A stretch of 64,000 nucleotides of DNA from Chamaelirium japonicum (taxonomy: Eukaryota; Streptophyta; Magnoliopsida; Liliales; Melanthiaceae), in the NCBI GenBank assembly GCA_947650365.1, contig OX393552.1, positions 24,193,444-24,257,443 of the forward strand, given 5' to 3'. Made by a program: the position numbers and the translations under genes. Below are positions 1-25,099 of this stretch, piece after piece. The notes under the pieces were generated by a model. That model ran no database searches and was not told where the DNA came from. It saw only the letters and a list, made by a program, of their open reading frames with translations. Numbering within the stretch: the first letter of the stretch is position 1; every line of letters starts with the position of its first letter.

Positions 1-130
1 GAGCACGGGCAAAGCGGACAATATCTTGTGTATTTGGGGCGGATGTTACAAAATGGTATCAGAGTCGGTTCTCCTCGCAATGGGGGGGTCTAACCCTATA
101 CGAGGACGTGTAGCCCTAAGGGGGGTGGAT

Positions 131-460
131 TGTGACGACCAAGATCCAATAGGCCAAGAGCCAAGACTCCTAAGGCTGTGATGCCAAGATGGATGAGGTG
201 AGGTGAGGTAAGGTGTACAAGGCCACGAGTTAGCCCTATTTCGCCTGGAGAGAAGGAGATCCTGAACTACTTATATAATTTCCACTTTCAAACATAGAAG
301 ACGTGTTTTAAAACAGTGCGCCGCTACGGATTTCGTAAGAACTCCGTAGTTAAGCGTGCTCGGGCGAGAGTAGTACTAGGATGGGTGACCACCCTGGAAA
401 GTTCTTGTGCGGGCACGGGCAAAGCGGACAATATCTTGTGTGTTTGGGACGGATGTTACA
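131..460 (+). repeat. 3' LTR of the Cassandra TRIM
   Basis: A 330-bp LTR running TGTGACG to TTACA. Its last 50 bp pair with the 5' LTR remnant at 1-50 with about three mismatches. The 3' flank begins CAATC. Confidence 0.85.
313..417 (+). promoter_or_regulatory. 5S rRNA-derived segment with pol III internal promoter boxes
   Basis: The sequence matches the 3' two-thirds of plant 5S rRNA: an A-box around 348-360 (AGTTAAGCGTGCT), the intermediate element, and a C-box around 378-390 (AGGATGGGTGACC). The 5' third is diverged and the segment lies inside an LTR, so it is not annotated as a functional 5S gene. In the Cassandra family this segment is conserved and thought to retain pol III promoter ability. 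Confidence 0.85.
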
Positions 461-947
461 CAATCAATGCCTAATGGTTTCGTTTAAGGAAAAGTCTTCT
501 GGAGCATCCCTTTTTAGGAGGGATGGAAGGCATGAAAAGCTTCGGGGTTTTAATGTAGTTTTTAGAACGGAAGGTTTAATGGCATATGTTCTCTCACTCC
601 CTCTTTATCTCTCTCAACCTCTACCCTGAGAAATGTAAAGGCGTGCCAAACCCCAACCTGCAAACACATACATTATGTCAATGGAGTAGAATGGGAGCGA
701 CGACATGGGTTAATTTCAATCCGGCATCCACCACCACCTCCCCTTCGCTCGCCTCATTGACTACCCAGCCTACACCCTCTCAAGGAGTTTTTGTCCATGC
801 CATTCTTGACCCCGACCAGTCCGTCATCCCAAGGTGCATCATCATCTTAATCCAAAGTCCTATATGTCAAGGTCTCTCAAAATTTTTTTTTTGTGTGATA
901 TGAATCTGATGATTTTTTGAACTCAATGAATTTATAGATTATTGATG

Positions 948-950
<3 letters not shown>
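461..950. other. intergenic, nothing recognised
   Basis: Unique-looking sequence between the TRIM and a CT tract. The small open frames here have no family resemblance. Confidence 0.4.

Positions 951-1016
<66 letters not shown>
951..1016. repeat. (CT)n microsatellite
   Basis: About 33 uninterrupted CT/TC units. Confidence 0.97.
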
Positions 1017-1025
<9 letters not shown>

Positions 1026-1511
1026 TTAAATTGTCATGAAAGTGAAAGGAGAAATACTATTTACACTTATCGGAGGACAAAATGAAAGTCCGATGGGTAG
1101 TGCATCGATCGTTGTTGAATTTGGAGATTTTAGTAGGGTGCATGAAAGCATGGTGCGTCTGGAGATACAAATTTGTTGAACGATAAGGGAGGGTCGGTTG
1201 TTTGATTTATTTTGTGGTCATGATCGGAGGCGCCCTATCGCTCCCGCTATAGTATGGGCACAATGACATGAATTTCATCTCATACGATGCAACTGAATTG
1301 TTTGTTTTTTTTTTTTCTCCGTTGTTTATGAAATGTTTGTTGTATTTATCTCAACATGGTTATCTATTACTTGAAATTATTAAATAAAGCTAGAAAAAAA
1401 ATTATTTGGGAATATATGAAGCATGTATTGTACTTAGTTTGGATTTCATGGTTGGAGCATGAATATATGAAATATTTATCTATAGGTTTGGTTCACACGC
1501 GGGTCACATAC
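1017..1511. other. AT-rich intergenic stretch, nothing recognised
   Basis: No extended ORF, inverted repeat or family motif was seen. Confidence 0.4.
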
Positions 1512-1790
1512 TAGTAGTATAATATTAAAATGGAAGCCTCTCTCCTATGTTGTGACACGTGGACATCGTTGAAAGAGCCAGAATTCTTCTTCTGTGTGTG
1601 AACACATACGGCTCACTTTTAAATCATATTAAAAGCCTATCATAAAGATGATAAATATTAATTCAATGACATTTAATAGCCATTTGATGTTAATCTCTCT
1701 ATTTAACAAGTGAATCACACTCATTTAAGATTTCACACTTTTTTGAAAAATTGCATTGTTATTTGTGCCAAATGGTGCTCATTCAGGAAT
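1512..1790 (+). mobile_element. Helitron-like relic, 5' part
   Basis: It aligns in reverse orientation with the complete small Helitron at 2637-2939. Shared blocks include ATGGAAGCCTCTCTCC, TTGTGACACGTGGAC, AAAGATGATAAAT and CAAGTGAATCACACTCATTT. It lacks the 3' hairpin and CTAG end, so it is truncated or diverged. Confidence 0.6.
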
Positions 1791-1806
1791 TGCTCGTGGG
1801 TATGGA

Positions 1807-2549
1807 CAGTGACGGAGCCAGGATTTCACTCTAGTGGGGGCAAGAAAATTTAAAACCTTAAAATTAAATTATCTCTTTTCATGATATTGCAAGCGTGGGT
1901 AGAACTTAACAAGCTATTGTTTTAAGGGACACTGGATGCAGTCAGGCAGAGGGAATCGATGCTCAGGAGTCAGTCTAGCAAAATAGCAGGCCGTGCGATG
2001 CGCTGGTGTGATCCCTGCGAGGCTGCGACTTGTGAGCAGCAAGCACTTCAAGGTCGTCGTCGAGGTTGATTGCTGGAGATGAATTGTTTTTTCTTCTTCA
2101 GATACACTAATTGTATTTGGCGGCCATTCTTGGTTTTAGATTTTAGTGGGGTGGGGGTTCCATAGGGCTGGACTGACACATGCCTTTAAGGGGTATAAAA
2201 TTTGGATAAATTACACTTTGCCCTCTAAAGTTTAAGCCAAAAAAACTTAACCCCTCTATAGTTAAAAAAACTACAATTTTCACCCTTCAATTCAATTATT
2301 GATCAGATAAACATTACCAAATGAGGGTTTTTTTTTTTTTGAGTGGTACCAAATGAGTGCTACCAAATGATGAAATTAAGTAGTTGAAAAATGGGGTAAT
2401 GTGCTAATATGTCAAACTTTGGAAAGCGATTTGGAAAAAAATTAACTACAAGGGGGTAAATGTTTTTTACCTAAATTTTAGAGGGGGGCAAAGGGAAATT
2501 GACCTTCACATTTCAAATCCCAGTGGGGCCTTAGTTGGCTCCGCCTCTG
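1807..2549. mobile_element. non-autonomous hAT-like element
   Basis: Ends CAGTGACGGAGCCAGG and TTGGCTCCGCCTCTG form imperfect terminal inverted repeats of the plant CAGNGGCGGAGCC type. GTATGGA occurs immediately left (1800-1806) and four bases to the right (2554-2560), suggesting an 8-bp TSD with a shifted boundary. It has no transposase ORF. The interior (2205-2510) carries an imperfect foldback block, also found near 19150-19390, with ends like AAATTACACTTTGCC. Confidence 0.6.
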
Positions 2550-2636
2550 GACCGTATGGACTAAGATATCAGACGAAGGGTAAAAGTGTGTTATGGATAT
2601 GGATTATGGACGAGAGGTCCACACTACATTTTGAAA

Positions 2637-2939
2637 CTAGTAAGAAACCCGGGCAATGCCCGAATATGTTTGATGCACGCCATTTGGCAAAGACGACATC
2701 ACAACTGTTAAAAAAAATGTAAAATTTGAAATGAGTGTGATTCACTTGTTAGAGAGAGAGATTAACATCAAATGACCATTAAATATCATTGAATGAAAAT
2801 TTATCATCTTTATGGTTGGTTTTTAAATGGATTTAAAAATGAGCCGCGTTCACACGCGGAAAAAGAATTATAACTCTTTAAGAGACGTCCACGTGTCACA
2901 ACACGGGAGAGAGGCTTCCATTTTAGTATATAGTATAGA
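2637..2939 (-). mobile_element. small non-autonomous Helitron
   Basis: Read on the minus strand it starts TCTATACTATATACTAAAA and ends with a short GC hairpin (CGGGC-ATT-GCCCG) about 10 nt before a terminal CTAG. The host bases either side are A and T, as expected for Helitron insertion between A and T. It is 303 bp, has no coding capacity, and has no TSD or terminal inverted repeats. The 1512-1790 relic is from the same family. Confidence 0.8.
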
Positions 2940-2960
2940 TGTTGAACTGATCCCTATGTA

Positions 2961-3142
2961 AGCAGTGCATTTTTGCTGTCGGCTGGGTTTGCTGCATTTA
3001 CTTCCGATCCAATCACAGAAAGCCACGTCGTCGATAAGCAATAGTTAGAATCAGAGTTGTTAAAACGGACGACGTGGCTTGTTGTGATTGGGCTGGAAGC
3101 AAACGCAGCAAACCAAGTCGGCAGCAAAATCCACGAATGCAC
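2961..3142. mobile_element. foldback MITE with 9-bp TSD (Mutator-like)
   Basis: Two arms of about 70 bp are inverted copies: GTGCATTTTTGCTG on the left and its partner ending GAATGCAC on the right, with an 8-bp indel between arms. CCCTATGTA flanks both sides (2952-2960, 3143-3151), a perfect 9-bp duplication typical of Mutator-like transposition. Confidence 0.72.
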
Positions 3143-3412
3143 CCCTATGTACCTCTTGTTGTACCCCTTTGGATCTTGCTGTCGATTTGCTAACACCACA
3201 AACAGATCCTCCAGATATCGCCGAACTCGTCCACATGTCAAAAGATCCTTCGTTTCCGAATTAAAAGGCCTTGTCTGATAGCTAACCACAACTCTCTCCC
3301 CGGGAAAATTTTCAGTACATCCTGCCTACAATACAACTGTTGCCCAGAGCCTATCAGCACTCTCTAAGCGTTAGGAGCCGCTACCCCTATGTACCGGGCC
3401 TGCTACCCCATA
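3143..3412. other. intergenic, nothing recognised
   Basis: Unassigned sequence between two MITEs. The motif CCCCTATGTA recurs around 3384. Confidence 0.4.
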
Positions 3413-3862
3413 TAGGGGTGGCAATGGGTCGTGTCGGGTCGGATTCATGTCGTGTCTAGTTTTGGGTCGTGTCCAAAACCCCTAGACCCGGACCCGACCC
3501 GTTTATCTAATCGTGTCTAGATCCTAAATCCGTACCCGACCTGTTTATAAACGGATAGACCCGATAAGACCCGTTTACCCCACGGGTTTATTCAGTTGAC
3601 CCGATCCGACTCGACCCGACCTAACCCGATAGACCCGCTGATACTATATATATTACATTATCGGATTGTGGGTAGACCCGACCCGACATGACCCGTTAAA
3701 TTTTAAACGGGTCGTCCCAGGTCTACCGTGTCCAGACCCTAAACCCGGACCCGACCCGTTTATTAAACGGGTCTATTGTGTCGACCCGTTTACAACCCGA
3801 ACCCGTTTAGCCCTAACCCAGATCCGCTAACTTTCGTGTCGGGTCCGAAATTGCCAGCCCTA
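3413..3862. mobile_element. hAT-type MITE (TAGGGGTGGCAA family), copy 1
   Basis: It starts TAGGGGTGGCAATGG and ends TTGCCAGCCCTA, a 12-bp imperfect TIR. The interior is built of GGGTCGGGTC/GACCCGACCC-like repeats. The 8-bp flanks ACCCCATA and AACCCATG agree at 6 of 8 positions, so the copy is old. Further copies lie at 7759-8235, about 20666-21053 and about 26836-27296. It ends only 218 bp before the transporter start codon. Confidence 0.8.
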
Positions 3863-3980
3863 AACCCATGTCTCGACTTTCTTGAATTACAGTGGGCCCA
3901 CGGTTGTAGCGTACGCAGGCCCCTTCCCGCCGGCGGAAAGGGGAAGGGAGTTGTTTGCCTCACCCGGCCTTCTCACAAGG

Positions 3981-3988
3981 TTATATAC
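3981..3988 (+). promoter_or_regulatory. candidate TATA box of the ammonium transporter gene
   Basis: TTATATAC lies about 92 bp before the start codon and about 25 bp before the (GA)n tract. This would place transcription start at or within that tract. Confidence 0.45.
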
Positions 3989-4005
3989 AGCAACAAACCC
4001 AAAGT

Positions 4006-4077
<72 letters not shown>

Positions 4078-4079
4078 GA
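4006..4079 (+). repeat. (GA)n microsatellite, probable 5' UTR
   Basis: 74 bp of AG repeat with single C interruptions at 4046 and 4065, abutting the ATG at 4080. GA/CT tracts are common in plant 5' UTRs and bind GAGA-binding BPC proteins. Confidence 0.93.

Positions 4080-18354
<14,275 letters not shown>

Positions 18355-18416
<62 letters not shown>
18355..18416. repeat. (CT)n microsatellite, probable 3' UTR
   Basis: About 31 pure CT units starting two bases after the transporter stop codon. It is complementary to the (GA)n tract at the start codon. Confidence 0.96.
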
Positions 18417-18418
<2 letters not shown>

Positions 18419-19005
18419 CTACAGTGTGGTACCTGATCACAACCACCCACCCTGAACTTGTATCACACTCACTCCAGTCATCTGACGGTTGTGACCGAGT
18501 GCCACGTCCGGATCTTGTCAAGATGCAGCTAATTTTGATGTTGGAATAGCATTGGTCATTTGTATTTATAAAGACCAATGACACTTAGCCAACCAATTTG
18601 CCAACTTTTCCTTGGTCATCCTGACGGTGCATCTTTCATAGCAGTCTCTTTGCCTACAATGGACGGCTGTGATCGTGCCACAGCAGGTTGGTAAAAAAAA
18701 AGATAGCAATCAGGCAGCCAGAGTGGGTTTTTGGGAGGACTCGGTAAAAAGCTTATTAGGGCGCTAACCCGAGTTTATAAGGATACATAGCTACAGTGAT
18801 TTCAATTCTGAATAATGAAATATAAATTTGGATATATATGGAGAATAAATTTGATTACTACAATAAAATCACTATAGCAGCTACAACGATTTCGCTGTAG
18901 TTATCAAACGTATACTCTGAAATACATATTTTTTAAAAAATAATCAGGAATATTACTGCTACAGTAAAATCACGATATACTAGCAACTATGGAGTATAAA
19001 TTCAG
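18417..19005. other. downstream of the transporter, nothing recognised
   Basis: Contains the probable 3' UTR. Scattered CTACAGT/ACTGTAG-like motifs occur, with no clear element. Confidence 0.4.
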
Positions 19006-19013
19006 GTGTAGAT

Positions 19014-19572
19014 GTAAGGGCGTAGCCAGAAATTTTTTTTGGATTGGGTTGAAACTAAACTAGATTTTTTTGACAATGAAAATTTTAATTTATAAAGAAA
19101 TACTAAAGCAAAATTTTTTAAGCAAACATCGACGATACTAGAAATTATATTAATATAAAAAAAAGTTCATTGCACTTTGTCCCCTTGAATTTTAGTTCAA
19201 AAACATTTAACCCCCCTATAGTTAAAAAACTACATTTTGCCCCATCGAAGTCAAATAAAAATTACAAAATGAGAGAAATTAAGTAGTTGACAAAAAGAGT
19301 ATTGTGCTAACATTTCAAACTTTAGGGAGCGTTTTGGAACAAAATAAACTACAAGGGGGTAAAGTGTTTTTTGCGGCGATTTATGTTTCGTGAGGACTCA
19401 GAGGTAATAGCGATTCACGTACGTGTCACGAGGGGCCAAGGGCCTCGCTGGGTTGATGTGGGTTGAGGTCTTGGTTGAGGCGGGCTGATACATGTACTTA
19501 ATAATATGGCTAATTTTTCTCAAAACTCGACCGGGCTATAGCCCGGTCGAGCCAACTATTAGATTCGCCCAT
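19014..19572. mobile_element. hAT-like non-autonomous element
   Basis: Flanked by a perfect 8-bp TSD GTGTAGAT (19006-19013, 19573-19580). Ends GTAAGGGCGTAGCCAG and GATTCGCCCAT are weak hAT-like TIRs. The interior shares a block with the hAT at 1807-2549 (ACTACA...GGGGTAAA). Confidence 0.68.
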
Positions 19573-19879
19573 GTGTAGATGGACTTCAAATTCATTTGTT
19601 ACACTGAAAATCATAGTACAACTACAATGATTTTACGGTGGCAACCGAATTTATACTTCGAAATATTGCTGCTACAATAAAATCATTGTAGTAGCTACAG
19701 TGTTTCGGGTCGACTATTGGGGATTTCATTGTACAATCTATGTAAAAACATACATCAGGTTCTACAGGGGTAGTTAGAGGGCCAAATTGGTCACTTTAAA
19801 AATATTGAGTGAGACAGACTTAATGCACTACGAAACAGTTAGAGGGGTTATCATCAGTGATGTCTTAGACTAATAACCC

Positions 19880-20055
19880 TTTTTTTTTTGTAACCACCAA
19901 TGGCCAGCGTTCGAAATGTACCTTAGGAACTATGTCTTTCTGTGCCGACTTGACCATGCCTACACAGTCGTAATGATTATGGCCTGTGGGATTCGAACTG
20001 AGGACCTGCACCCGAAAAGGTTCAACGAAACACCAACTGTGCCAACAGTTAGGTA
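19880..20055 (-). mobile_element. tRNA-derived SINE
   Basis: Minus strand: an A-box-like TGGCACAGTTGGT followed about 40 nt later by a B-box AGTTCGAATCCC, then a tRNA-unrelated body ending in an A-tail (the T run at 19880-19889 on the + strand). Length about 175 bp fits plant SINEs. Confidence 0.65.
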
Positions 20056-20077
20056 CGACTGTCACTGAGTAGATTTT

Positions 20078-20268
20078 GAGTACGATTTTGTTCCAACCTC
20101 CTTAAAGAGGTTGGATGTTTCCGGTCTCTCTCATTGACCCATATCGAGGGCTTTTGGTCATTTCACCATGATAAACATATAAAATGATAAACATACCCTC
20201 GATATGGACCAATGAGAGAGACCGGGAACATCCAACCTCTTTAAGGAGGTTGGAACAAAATCGTACTC
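20078..20268. mobile_element. Mutator-like foldback MITE with perfect 9-bp TSD
   Basis: Long, nearly perfect inverted repeats of about 75 bp (GAGTACGATTTTGTTCC to GGAACAAAATCGTACTC). GTAGATTTT is duplicated exactly at 20069-20077 and 20269-20277. The 9-bp TSD and G...C ends indicate Mutator-superfamily mobilisation. It can form a very stable hairpin. Confidence 0.88.
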
Positions 20269-20277
20269 GTAGATTTT

Positions 20278-20665
20278 CCAAGATGAACTGAAGTGGGAAA
20301 AACTTCAGTGGGGAGGCCCTATTAGGGACCCCAAGCCTTGGCTGGCTTTACTGTCAGACATCCCAACCAATGCTTCGCACTGGGATCTGTTTCACACTTT
20401 GATCCAACGGTGCGGGCCTAGCGTCCCTAATAGGGACGTCACTTACGTATCCCTAGCTGAAGTGGTAAACTTTGATTGATTAATAATTGTAGGGCCCATA
20501 CTAAAAAATACATGGTAAATATTATATTCTTAAGAAATGACAGCATTTCTATATCAGGAGGGGGTTAGGCAGATCCCAGCCTATGCATTAGATTAGAAAG
20601 GTAATAAAAATTTCGGCACTCAAGGGAATTGAATAACAAAGATATAGTAGAGAGAGAAAGAACAG
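20278..20665. other. intergenic, nothing recognised
   Basis: A weak GGGACCCCAAGCC / GGGACGTCACTT inverted pairing occurs at 20330-20440; no other structure was found. Confidence 0.4.
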
Positions 20666-21053
20666 GTTCGGGTTGTAAATAGATCAACACGGTAAACCCG
20701 TCTAATAAACAGGTCGGATCCGAGGTTAGGGTCTGAACACGGTAGACCCAGGAAGACCTGTTTAAAACTCAACGGGTCATGTCGGGTCGGGTCTATCCGC
20801 AATTTGATACTGTAGTATGTAGTCTTATCGGGTCAGGTCAGGTTGAGTTGGATTGGGTCGGATCGGGTCAACTGAATATACCTGTGTGGTAAACAGGTCT
20901 AACGGGTCCTATCGGGTCTACCCATTTATAAGCGGGTCGGGTATGGATTTAGGGTCTAGACAAGATTAGTTAAACGGGTCGGGTCTGAATCTAGAGGTTT
21001 TGAACAGGACCCGAAACTAGACACGAAATGAACCCGACCCATTGCCACCCCTA
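20666..21053. mobile_element. hAT-type MITE (TAGGGGTGGCAA family), copy 3, left end lost
   Basis: The interior matches copies 1 and 2 (AACGGGTC, TTGGGTCGGATCGGGTCAAC). The right end ATTGCCACCCCTA is intact. No left TIR or TSD could be found. Confidence 0.75.
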
Positions 21054-21703
21054 CTAAGAACCAATGCTCCAAAATCCAAAACAGTACGTAGGACACTAGT
21101 ACCCCTGGTTGATCATCCCATGTCATTTTCGCGTCGTATATATGCAAATTACTTGTAGGGAGGCAAGATTGATCTTGCCTTCCTACAAAGAATGTACAAG
21201 CTTGCGATACCTCAAGCATTGGCAATCGCTCTCTGGGACGATCCAAAGATAAGAACAAACACAACCATAAATACACGGTAATGAAACAATCATATAAATA
21301 AGGGCACGAGGATTAAAATAAAAACCCTTGCAGAAAAAATCTTTGTGAGTAAATGTTCGAAAAGACTTCACTATCAATAGCGGCAGGAACGATCTGATCT
21401 AAAGATACGAACAAACACAAGCACATACAGGTTGTGTGTATGAATCTATTAGCCTGTGAAATAGTACGACACATCTAATGACCCACGAATGACTCGGGCC
21501 TGAAAACCATGACGGTTAGGCTTGACCCGGTCAAAAATAATCAGAACGACCATTATTTTTGGCTATCCATTGCTTATAGCTAAATAATGTAGCTTTTTTT
21601 TTATTGCCATCTATTCTACTATGTTTTTTCTTATATCTTTGTTGCTACATTCTTTTGCCTTAATCCTACCCATACCAATATTTATATGACATTACTTAAA
21701 GTG
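21054..21703. other. intergenic, nothing recognised
   Basis: ACGATC..ATC.AAAGATA.GAACAAACACAA occurs twice (about 21238 and 21390), a short internal duplication. Confidence 0.4.
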
Positions 21704-22140
21704 AGGGTGTTAGCTAGCTCAGCTGGTAAATGGCCGAGATGGGCCCATATAACGATCAAATCCCGCCTTCATTGAATAAATGATTAAGGTGGGTCCATAT
21801 AACGATCAGGAAGTTTTTTTTTTATAAATATAGCCACACGATCAAGACTTTTGGTAAGTACCACCACACACGACAAAGACTATTGTACGCATTGACCATT
21901 TCCTTCTTTAACTTGTCTCTTTCTTTTCTAATTTCATCCTACATATTTATGATCAAATCTCGCCTTCATTGAATAAATGACCGAGATGGGTCCATGTAAT
22001 GATCCGGAATTTTTTTTTTATAAATACAATTGCTTAAAGTGGGATCAAATCCCGCCTTTATTGAATAAATGACCGAGATGGGTCCATATAACGACTTGAG
22101 ATTTTTTTTTTATAAATAGATTCCCGCACGATTAAGACTT
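21704..22140 (+). mobile_element. tRNA-derived SINE (Au-like) with partial tandem copies
   Basis: The first copy has an A-box TAGCTCAGCTGG (about 21715) and a B-box GATCAAATCCCGCC (about 21755), ending in a T-rich tail. Two further copies of the body (CGCCTTCATTGAATAAATGA, GAGATGGGTCCATATAACGA, T-run, TATAAATA) start near 21950 and 22045. T-tails are a feature of Au SINEs. Confidence 0.6.
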
Positions 22141-22212
22141 TTGGTAAGTACCACCACACAAATTTTTTTTCTTTATATGAAACCTTCTCGGCGTTCGCGC
22201 TAGACACCCAAG

Positions 22213-22529
22213 TAGGGATGACAACGATACGATTTTAAGCAAAGCCACACCAAAACTGCACCACATCGCGATGGTTTATCATTATGTAAAACCAAAACCG
22301 TACCAAACGGTGCGATGTGATGCGCTGCACCACGGTTTATAATTATAATGGTCTAAACAGTAAGATTTTATGCGATTTTGGTCAAAACCGAAATCGCACC
22401 GCTATACTGAAACCGGAAATCGAAATCGCATCATATCGTGACGGTTTTATAATTTGGCAAACTAAAACCGTACCATACAGTGTGGTTTATCGCGGTTTTC
22501 AAGTTTAAACAATACCGCTACCATCCCTA
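22213..22529. mobile_element. hAT-type MITE (TAGGGATG ends)
   Basis: 317 bp from TAGGGATGACAACG to GCTACCATCCCTA, with a perfect 8-bp TSD CACCCAAG (22205-22212, 22530-22537). The interior is rich in AAACCG and CGGTTTT direct and inverted motifs, distinct from the GACCCG family. Confidence 0.9.
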
Positions 22530-22660
22530 CACCCAAGTGTGACTCATAATAACCGTATCATTTTTTGGGATCTTTAGAAACAGAAATTTTATTTTCGTAT
22601 GCAAAATGAATTTAATAGGAATTTATAAATGTTTAATATAAAATGAAATAATGATACGAT

Positions 22661-22665
<5 letters not shown>

Positions 22666-22715
<50 letters not shown>
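22666..22715. repeat. (TA)n microsatellite
   Basis: About 25 units. AATGTTTAATATAAAATRAAATAA is present on both sides, so the tract lies within a short duplication. Confidence 0.95.
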
Positions 22716-22717
<2 letters not shown>

Positions 22718-22778
22718 GTTTAATATAAAATAAAATAAATGTTGAAGTATTTATAAATTTAAAACCAACCTAAACCAA

Positions 22779-23716
<938 letters not shown>

Positions 23717-24046
23717 CAAGCCCTCAACTCCTCTCTTCCCTCTATCACTATCTATGCATCTCCTTTTAATTTCTCTATACAACTTCATCATTCACCAGAA
23801 GAATAAGAGAAGATAAATAAAAAGAAAGGACGATAACATGTATATGAGATTTAAAACCCAGAACACTAAACTCAATAACTAATGAACTCGGCCGAAAAAT
23901 GTTATCAATCTGAACTGAACCGAGGTGTAGCACTGCCCCTCGCATGAACCTTGAACTGTGAAATTAGGTATGACATCGCCCCTCGGATGAACCTTGAATG
24001 TGTTTTTCGGGCGGTCCGAAGTGTCGAGCATGACAATCCAGGACCC
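23717..24046 (+). repeat. direct repeat, left copy
   Basis: Resembles 27424-27730 over about 280 bp: TATATGAGATTTAAA, GAACTCGG.CGAAAA, CATGAACCTTGAACTGTGAAAT. A downstream piece (GGTCCGA..T...TGACA.TCCAGGA) recurs at 28374-28400. The pair brackets the solo LTR and probably reflects an older dispersed repeat. Confidence 0.6.
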
Positions 24047-25099
24047 GACGCTGTGGACGCGGAAAAAAGCGCGGGTCGTCTTTATTGCGAATCACACGAG
24101 ATTACAATTGTGGCCGGGACCCGGGTTGCTCGGGTGTAGCGAGTCCGGGTTGCGGCGAGTTTTGATCAGGGGATTGTGGGAAAGATCTTCTGGGGGATCC
24201 CTTTGATCCGCGTCTCCACGTGGTGTTCGTGCGAGAGCGCTGAAGGGGCTGCCCAGGACAGGGGTTTTACAGGGAGAGGGTTTTGGAGAGGCTAAGGAAT
24301 GTCCACCGTTGCTTTGTCCCTTCCGTGCTTCGCGCTTTCTCGGCTAGGGGGTTTTTGGCTTCGTTCCTCGGTCTTCGCGTCTTCCTCGTTCCTTGCTTGA
24401 CCTCGGCGTCCTTGATCGTCGGTTCGCGGCGTCGATCTAGCTTTTGGCGTTGGCTTTGGCTTTGGCTTTTTGGCTTTGGCTTTGCTCCGGCGTGGCTCTG
24501 GCTTTTGCTTTGCTTTGGCGCTTGCACTTGGACGTAGCTGGGAGAGACTTGCGATGCTTTCGTTCTTCCGGACTTCGCGTCGTATCGGCTAGAACGTGCG
24601 GTGCTTTTGCTCGTGGCCGGCGTAGTCGCTTGGCTTTGGCACTTGCGTTGCTTTGGCGCGGGCTTTACTGGGGCTTTGCTTTGGCTTCTTGCGTTGGCTT
24701 TAGCTTTGGCGTCAACTCGATCTTCTTCTTCGAACGACGTGGGCTACTTCTCCGGTGCTTCGACGGTCTACGTATCGACTGGACTTCTCTTCTTCTCCGG
24801 GCTTCTTTGGCGTGATCGGAGTCGAAGAATGCTTTCGAAGATGGTGGGGGTAGCACCGATCTCCGTGCGACGGGTGTGGCGTCGGCTTTTGTTGATGAAG
24901 ACGACGAGGGTAGCGACGGTCTCCGTGCGACGGTTGTAGCGTCGGTTTTTGTTGATGAAGACGACGGGGTAGCGACGCTTCAGACGATCTGCTCCAGGCT
25001 TTCTTCTTCGTGGATGGGGCAGGCGTTAGTCGAAGACGACGGGGTGATGACGCTTCGCTTCTCTCCTCCGGGCTTTGGGGCTTGATCGGGATCGAGGAT

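Larger units (their letters stand above)
1..460 (+). mobile_element. Cassandra-type TRIM retrotransposon, 5' LTR cut by the window edge
   Basis: A terminal-repeat retrotransposon in miniature. Positions 1-50 are the end of the 5' LTR and match 411-460, the end of the 3' LTR; both finish in GGATGTTACA. The 5' LTR is followed by a primer-binding site for initiator Met-tRNA (TGGTATCAGAG, 54-64). The internal domain is only about 80 bp and codes for nothing. A purine tract (118-130) precedes the 3' LTR, which starts TGTGACG at 131. The LTR carries a 5S rRNA-like segment, the hallmark of the Cassandra family. Such elements need enzymes from other retrotransposons to move. The left TSD lies outside the window. 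Confidence 0.88.

Noticed and set aside
313-417. Functional 5S rRNA gene
   Set aside because: The 5' third is diverged and the segment lies within a Cassandra LTR.
3882-4079. N-terminal extension of the transporter through the GA tract (poly Glu-Arg) to an ATG at 3882
   Set aside because: In frame and stop-free, but the TATA box at 3981, lack of any family counterpart and the simple-sequence nature of the ER repeat favour the ATG at 4080.
21709-21775. Functional tRNA gene at TAGCTCAGCTGG...GATCAAATCCC
   Set aside because: No acceptor-stem pairing or anticodon arm could be formed; fits a SINE head.
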